Assembly (NCBI GenBank): GCA_030917105.1
Contig: JAUPVI010000007.1
Coordinates: forward strand, 1 to 17,723
Reading direction: 5' to 3'
DNA: 17,723 bases
Source of the DNA: Candidatus Babelota bacterium
Lineage (GTDB): Bacteria; Babelota; Babeliae; Babelales; JAUPTZ01
How positions within the stretch are numbered: the first letter of the stretch is position 1; every line of letters starts with the position of its first letter. Below the pieces are notes generated by a model. That model was not told the DNA's origin and did no database searches. It saw only the letters and a program-made list of their open reading frames with translations. Shown piece by piece: positions 13,339-17,723 of this stretch. The position numbers were made by a program, and so were the translations under genes.

Positions 13339-15081
13339 ATGAAGAAAATTTGTGAAGCGTTCCTGTTTTTATTTTGTATGATGTTTGCAACCGGTTTATC
13401 TGCGGTTGAAGAGCCTGACTTTTCTCGGCACACTGAGCTTGTGGTTCTTTTACAAGACCAGCCGGAATGGTCGCGGGCTTGCCGATCGGTCAAGCGTGCG
13501 CTCTCGGCTGCGGAGAAGGGAGAGTCTCTCCAGTTGCAGGAAAAGCGTTGGTCTAGAGCAGAAAAATTTCTGGCGAAGGTGTCGGTCAAATCTGCCTCTG
13601 CGCGTGAATTACGTCTACTTTGTGGAAAAGAAGAAGAGCGTTTACAAAAAAAACGTCGTTTGAAGCGTTTGTACACAATTGCTGGAACGGTGGGCGTTGT
13701 AAGCCTGCTTGCTTTTATGGCTCTTAAATTCAAGAGGAAAAAGCCGACAGCTTGGGGACGTGGTTATGGAGGTGACTCTTCGTATATTGACCTGTATCGG
13801 CCATCGCCAGTCTTTGCGCATTATCCAGATGATGATGCTGAGTCCTCCCCATTACCGTGGCAGGATTCAACGGTACTGCCTTCACGATTTACGCATCACT
13901 CTCAGGCATCGACTGGCCTTCCCTTGAGTGTTATACAGATGCCAGCCCCTGCGCATTATCCAGATGATGATGCTCTGGCGGCTAAACTGGGTGAGAATAG
14001 TCTTGTGCATTCCCGTTATGGTGATTTAGTTCTTTCTACGGCGACAATAGAGCTTCATAATCGATGGGCAAATGCCGCCTCAGATTGGCTGACAGAGTTT
14101 AAGCAAAAAATGAGACCAGCTAGCCTGAGGCCTGGCTATGATGTAGATCGACTGAGCATGGAGGAAGCGATAAGTCTCTGCCGTTTTGGTGTACGGAGCC
14201 TTGAGAATTTGACTCTGGATGATGGGTACACTCTCTTGCGACATTTTGGACGGTTAAATAATCCTAACGAGGAACTTTCTGATCATGAGGCTATAGCATG
14301 GATGGGCCAGCTTATTAATAATATGTTTCCAGAGGTCTCATCGCCCCCGTTTGGGCCAAGCTTTGTGACTATAACCTATTTTCATTTAGATCTGCCGCCT
14401 TACGGTGATAGACCAAGCCAACGATTTGATTTTGGTAGGCTGGATGTTGACCGTGTTGCCAACACCATAACGCTTTTTGATCCACCGCTCGCAGAGATTT
14501 CTCGCTCTTATGTAACAACTGCGCATTCTGAGCTTATGGGGTGTGGTCGTATGCCAGCCTTTGATTGTACAAAATCACCTCATCTCACGGTCCAGGATAA
14601 TTTTGCTCTCTTAGTTGCCTCTGTGCGCCAACAACATCCTACAGAGCATTTTTCCGATCGAGAAGCTCTTGCGCGAGGGGCAGAGATGCTTCTGGCAAAT
14701 GGTGTTAGCGATGCATGGAGTGATTACTCGCTTAGTATCAATGATGCTTCTGGCATCCCTCATCAGTTTAGTATGCGTGTTCGAATAAGCGATGAACGGA
14801 TAGGTTTTAATATTCCGCCGACAGTACAAGAATCTTTTTATAAGCAAGATGCCGAAAAATCAGCTGCCATGATTGCCAAAGCTTTTGAGCCGAATGTGGA
14901 TTGCTCAATATGTATCGAGCGGTTTAACAGCGGAGAAATTGTTGTGTGTTGGGATTGTGGGTGTGGAAATATCTTCCATTTATCTGATGCTAGCAGAATG
15001 GCTAAGGACAAGTCGTGTCCTATGTGTCGAGGTGGGGGCGGCAAAAATCGATTTTATGTAACACTTCCGGCTCGTCCTTAA
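13339..15081 (+). CDS. Exported/membrane protein with duplicated unknown domain and C-terminal RING-like zinc motif
   Basis: A 580-aa protein I cannot assign as a whole. Layout: signal-type hydrophobic start (MKK, hydrophobic 7-22, possible cleavage near SAVEE); a charged, mostly helical region 25-110; a membrane segment 112-129 followed by KFKRKK; a Pro/Ser-rich linker 135-225 with two copies of AHYPDDDA (160-167, 205-212); two copies of an unrecognised domain (about 291-387 and 416-497); and a RING-like module with C522, C525, C540, C542, H547, D550, C560, C563, ending CPMCRGGGG. RING domains of the ubiquitin ligase type are a eukaryotic trait found in some host-associated bacteria. Positive charges after the membrane segment predict the RING side to be cytoplasmic, which is at odds with a secreted effector. 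Start ATG follows AGGGG very closely. Confidence 0.85.
   Translation: MKKICEAFLFLFCMMFATGLSAVEEPDFSRHTELVVLLQDQPEWSRACRSVKRALSAAEKGESLQLQEKRWSRAEKFLAKVSVKSASARELRLLCGKEEERLQKKRRLKRLYTIAGTVGVVSLLAFMALKFKRKKPTAWGRGYGGDSSYIDLYRPSPVFAHYPDDDAESSPLPWQDSTVLPSRFTHHSQASTGLPLSVIQMPAPAHYPDDDALAAKLGENSLVHSRYGDLVLSTATIELHNRWANAASDWLTEFKQKMRPASLRPGYDVDRLSMEEAISLCRFGVRSLENLTLDDGYTLLRHFGRLNNPNEELSDHEAIAWMGQLINNMFPEVSSPPFGPSFVTITYFHLDLPPYGDRPSQRFDFGRLDVDRVANTITLFDPPLAEISRSYVTTAHSELMGCGRMPAFDCTKSPHLTVQDNFALLVASVRQQHPTEHFSDREALARGAEMLLANGVSDAWSDYSLSINDASGIPHQFSMRVRISDERIGFNIPPTVQESFYKQDAEKSAAMIAKAFEPNVDCSICIERFNSGEIVVCWDCGCGNIFHLSDASRMAKDKSCPMCRGGGGKNRFYVTLPARP
13815..13974 (+). repeat. Two exact 25-nt direct repeats coding AHYPDDDA
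   Basis: Positions 13815-13839 and 13950-13974 are identical over 25 nt and lie in the same reading frame 135 nt (45 codons) apart. The flanks have drifted, though a downstream SR(F/Y) follows both copies. This is a repeated short motif in the Pro/Ser-rich linker of the RING-ended protein. Confidence 0.85.
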
Positions 15082-15267
15082 GTGAAAATCTGTGACATCT
15101 TGCCATAGAAAGTGAGTGCCTCTTCGCAGAACGTGCTCTTTTAGCGTATTCACTGTTTCAAGATTATCTCCTTTTTGGTTGTTGCTTTTTCCTTAATATC
15201 GAGCGTTTTGCTTGTTGTTTAAATCTTATTTTGTTTACTTAAAAACAGTTTTTGTGCAATTATAGTT

Positions 15268-15285
15268 AAAGTAATCAATTACTTT
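15268..15285 (+). promoter_or_regulatory. Palindrome directly upstream of the 15301 gene
   Basis: AAAGTAAT (15268-15275) and ATTACTTT (15278-15285) form a perfect 8-bp dyad a few bases before the G-rich ribosome site (15289-15296). It may be an operator or a leader hairpin. A possible extended -10 (TGCAATTAT, 15255-15263) lies just upstream. The rest of 15082-15300 is AT-rich without other signals I can support. Confidence 0.4.
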
Positions 15286-15300
15286 TTAGGGGGGAATTTT

Positions 15301-16044
15301 ATGTTTAAGCGTTACTTTTCGTTATTTTTTTCTGGATTCTTTGCCGTTGTTTCGAGCAATCTTTTTGCAGCGGATTCTCCACGATTGCAATCTCCTGTTA
15401 TTCCAGAATCATTACTTGTTTCTTATAGAGTAATTAAGGATATAAGGGTCCCTGTCTCTTTATCGAATAGTGAGCGGTCTGATGAATCAGTGGTTGCGGT
15501 TGACTCTGGAGAATACCAATGCGTGGCTATTACTTTCGAGAATACAGATCCTGCTGTTTCTGTAGAAGTTTCAAATGATACATTGAGAGAAATTTTAAAT
15601 AATAGTGAGTCCTTGATGGGGAGGCTTTTGAGTGACGCAGAGCTTAGCTTTTTGGAGAGCCGTTATCCTCGCCAAAATGTTAATGGTCAAAATCCATGCT
15701 CGATTTTTCGTTGGATTCCATTATTTATTGGTTTTAGTATGGTAACAGCCGGAATAGTTCTTCAGACTTATTCAGAAATTGATACTGCGGCAGGAATGCT
15801 TGGCTTTTTTGGATTTTGTTTATCCGCCTGCAGTATTTTATCATGCTGGCGCTCTCATAGAAGAAGTCGTTTGGTTGTGAATCCTTGCGCTGATGTTGAT
15901 TTTTCTATCTCAAGAGAAAAGCAAATGCTTTTCCGTCTTGAGCCAGGGGCAAGCCTTACTCTTAATATTGCTATGAAACTTGTAGAAGTAAATCACGATA
16001 CTGAAGTTCCTTCTTCGGATGGTAGTGATTCATATGAAGAATGA
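15301..16044 (+). CDS. Signal-peptide protein with membrane hairpin, unknown function
   Basis: A 247-aa protein not recognised. Visible parts: a signal peptide (MFKR, hydrophobic 6-22, probable cleavage in LFAAD near 23-24); an extracytoplasmic Ser/Asp/Glu-rich section 25-130 with strand-like segments; two close membrane segments (about 136-155 and 163-183) separated by a short EIDTAAG turn; a basic stretch WRSHRRSR (183-190); and a C-terminal section 190-247 with an acidic end (DGSDSYEE). The start is firmly supported by an unusually long G-rich ribosome site, AGGGGGG, before ATG. It follows the RING-ended protein by 219 nt on the same strand and converges on ychF with 4 nt between stop codons. 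Confidence 0.78.
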   Translation: MFKRYFSLFFSGFFAVVSSNLFAADSPRLQSPVIPESLLVSYRVIKDIRVPVSLSNSERSDESVVAVDSGEYQCVAITFENTDPAVSVEVSNDTLREILNNSESLMGRLLSDAELSFLESRYPRQNVNGQNPCSIFRWIPLFIGFSMVTAGIVLQTYSEIDTAAGMLGFFGFCLSACSILSCWRSHRRSRLVVNPCADVDFSISREKQMLFRLEPGASLTLNIAMKLVEVNHDTEVPSSDGSDSYEE

Positions 16045-16048
16045 TTAT

Positions 16049-17176
16049 TTAGACGTTAAATCTGATATTGAGAACGTCACCGTCAACGACGACATACTCT
16101 TTTCCTTCAACTCTCATCTTACCTGCGGCTTTTAAGCCTGCTTCAGTCTTATGTTCAAACAGATCTTTGGCATTGTATACTTCAGCGCAAATAAACCCGC
16201 GCTCAAGGTCGGAGTGAATGGTTCCGGCTGCTTGGGGCACCTTTGTGCTCTGCATGATTGACCAAGCATGCGCTTCCTTTGGTCCACACGTAAAAAAGGT
16301 GATCAGGCCGAGGCGGCTATATGCGGCGCGAATAATCTCAGAGAGTCCAGTACAAGAAAAGCCAAGGCTTTCCATCATTTCTTTTGCTTCAGCATCATCC
16401 ATTTGTGCAAGCTCAGATTCAATCTTTGCTGAGACGGCAATTACGTTTTCCTTGCCGAATTGTTTAACGACTGCTTGATAATGCTTATTGTTTTGATAAG
16501 CGTTATCGATGAGATCGTCTTCACTTACGTTTGCGATGAAAAGAGCTTTTTTGCCGGAAAGAAGGGGAATGGTTGTGGTGCCTTGTGCTGTCGCACTTGC
16601 GATTGCTGCTTGTACTCCGTGATAGTTGCAGGCATCCAAAAGAGGTTTCACTTCGTTTAACAGTGTCAGTTCTTGATCAAGCTCTTTTGCTTCTTGTGAC
16701 GAGAGAGATTGTTTTCCCTTGCGTACTTGATGTTCTACTTTTTGAATGCGTTTCTCAACCGACTCTATATCCTTTAAGCAGAGTTCAGTTGCAATAGTTT
16801 CAAAGTCGCCAAGTGGATCGACCGTGTTGTTGACGTGGGTGATGCTTTCATCTTCAAAGCAGCGCAATACGTGCAGAATGAGATCAACCCCCATGATGTT
16901 GCTGAGGAACTGGTTGCCGAGGCCTTCCCCCTTGGCAGCTCCTTTTACTAGGCCAGCAATGTCAACAAACTGAACGGTTGTTGGGATAAGTTTTTGTGAG
17001 CCGAAAATGGCGGCAAGCTTTGATAGGCGTTCGTCAGGAACATGGGTTATGGCCAAATGTGGATCAACAGTACAGAATGGATAGTTTTGAGCCGGAATGG
17101 ATGACTTGGTAAGTGCGTTGAAAAGAGTTGATTTACCGACATTGGGAAGTCCGACGAGACCTGCTTGTATTGCCAT
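16049..17176 (-). CDS. ychF: YchF/OLA1-type ribosome-binding ATPase
   Basis: A 375-aa P-loop protein of the Obg-related YchF family, which binds ribosomes and prefers ATP over GTP. P-loop GLPNVGKST (9-17), switch text NYPFCTVDP (31-39), DIAGLVKGAAKGEGLGNQFL (from 72), and NVSE at 216-219 in place of the NKxD guanine motif, which is the mark of this family. A coiled-coil insertion spans about 130-180, and the C-terminal TGS domain (about 293-375) has AGTIHSDLERGFICAEV. Length is slightly above the usual ~363. Start ATG 17174-17176 has AAGG 7 nt upstream. Confidence 0.96.
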   Translation of the reverse strand: MAIQAGLVGLPNVGKSTLFNALTKSSIPAQNYPFCTVDPHLAITHVPDERLSKLAAIFGSQKLIPTTVQFVDIAGLVKGAAKGEGLGNQFLSNIMGVDLILHVLRCFEDESITHVNNTVDPLGDFETIATELCLKDIESVEKRIQKVEHQVRKGKQSLSSQEAKELDQELTLLNEVKPLLDACNYHGVQAAIASATAQGTTTIPLLSGKKALFIANVSEDDLIDNAYQNNKHYQAVVKQFGKENVIAVSAKIESELAQMDDAEAKEMMESLGFSCTGLSEIIRAAYSRLGLITFFTCGPKEAHAWSIMQSTKVPQAAGTIHSDLERGFICAEVYNAKDLFEHKTEAGLKAAGKMRVEGKEYVVVDGDVLNIRFNV

Positions 17177-17217
17177 GAAAGTGCCTTACGAGTTGAATGT
17201 TTTTAAGAATGGCGGCG

Positions 17218-17246
17218 AGTATACACAGAAACGCGTATATTATCCA
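17218..17246 (-). promoter_or_regulatory. Candidate ychF promoter
   Basis: On the minus strand TGGATA (17246-17241) and TATACT (17223-17218) are 17 nt apart, matching 4/6 and 5/6 sigma70 consensus positions. The expected leader to the ATG at 17176 is about 35 nt. Confidence 0.42.
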
Positions 17247-17306
17247 CGGCGGCATACTCTTGTTGCTCGCTGTGGTGCTTTGGTACAGTTAGACTTTGGG
17301 GGGAAC

Positions 17307-17723
17307 GTGAAAAGAACAAAATTAGTACGTTATCTGTTGTTTGTGGCCGCTGCGTTATTGACTGGCGATTGTGTGGGGATTGCGGCAACTACAAAGCAAA
17401 AAATTGGTGCTGGCTTTGGTGTTGGCATGGGAACACTGGGGGCGTATTATACCTACAAGCTCTCGAAAGATCGCAAGAACCGGAAGTTTTCTGTTTTGAG
17501 CCGATCGAAGAGGCTCATTGAGTTTATGAAGACGGTGGGGCTGTTATCGAGTGGTGCATTCGTAACATACTTGGCGTTGCGTGAAAGAGACGCGATGCAT
17601 CAGCCTGGTGCGCCTGGGATCAGGGCTATTCCTGTTATTCAGCCAGTAAGTGGTCGGCCAACGAATATTTCTCAGAATGTGTCTACTGTGCAAACAGCGA
17701 TGACTAGTGATGGTGTGCCGCCA
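17307..17723 (+). CDS. N-terminal part of an exported/membrane protein, unknown function (cut by window end)
   Basis: An open frame from a GTG at 17307 runs 139 codons to the window edge without a stop. The product starts MKRTKLVRYLLFVAAALL: a basic N-terminus and a hydrophobic segment (7-27) fitting a signal peptide or anchor. Two more hydrophobic, Gly-rich segments follow (about 33-52 and 77-91), with basic SKDRKNRK and SRSKR between them, then a Pro/Gln/Ser/Thr-rich stretch from about 100. No family is recognised. GTG is chosen because GGGGGGA stands just upstream, as at the 15301 gene. It is divergent from ychF. General style resembles the two other exported genes nearby (short exported head, membrane segments, Pro-rich linker). 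Confidence 0.7.
   Translation, partial: MKRTKLVRYLLFVAAALLTGDCVGIAATTKQKIGAGFGVGMGTLGAYYTYKLSKDRKNRKFSVLSRSKRLIEFMKTVGLLSSGAFVTYLALRERDAMHQPGAPGIRAIPVIQPVSGRPTNISQNVSTVQTAMTSDGVPP

Noticed and set aside
1..17723. CRISPR array, insertion sequence, prophage or attachment sites.
   Set aside because: No spaced identical repeats, transposase, integrase or flanking target duplications were found; the only regular repeats are coding ones in the helicase tail and in the RING-ended protein.

Overview
The window (17.7 kb, mid-GC, no tRNA, rRNA, transposon or CRISPR seen) is a densely coded bacterial chromosome segment. Housekeeping genes (a YchF-type ATPase, an ABC-F ATPase, a DEAD-box helicase, a cold-shock protein, DNA-repair enzymes) sit next to unrecognised exported proteins, one of which ends in a eukaryote-like RING-type zinc motif. 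That mix, and the look of the protein families, suggests a host-associated or protist-associated bacterium. My best guess is the Dependentiae (TM6) lineage, but this is inference from gene style and not from a phylogenetic marker.

Layout. 1-3402 (minus): two tandem, collinear, full-length ABC exporters (membrane domain plus ATPase) overlapping by 4 nt, read from a good promoter at about 3435-3463. The downstream partner is cut by the window edge and carries an A9 homopolymer that puts its H-loop out of frame. 3403-3662: a structured divergent intergenic region. 3663-4148 (plus): a small multi-pass membrane protein. 4193-5444 (minus): a Nudix hydrolase preceded by a paralogue whose Nudix box has lost its catalytic residues. 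5546-6037 (minus): Ogt-type alkylguanine-DNA methyltransferase. 6038-6665: a long leader, a cold-shock protein and a second leader. 6666-8651 (plus): a DEAD-box RNA helicase with a DETD motif II and a long Phe-Gly-Asp/Glu-Arg repeat tail, closed by a strong hairpin terminator.

8796-13233 (plus): NurA-like nuclease, ABC-F protein and class I photolyase, spaced by about 20 nt and probably an operon. 13339-15081 (plus): a 580-aa exported or membrane protein with an internally duplicated, unrecognised domain, a repeated acidic motif and a C-terminal RING-like module. 15301-16044 (plus): another signal-peptide protein with a membrane hairpin. 16049-17176 (minus): YchF, convergent with it. 17307-17723 (plus): start of a third exported or membrane protein, cut by the window end.

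Functional themes: RNA handling and cold response (csp plus helicase), genome repair (Ogt, NurA, photolyase), export (ABC pair), and a cell-envelope or host-facing set at 13.3-17.7 kb. The most unusual object is the RING-ended protein at 13339-15081.
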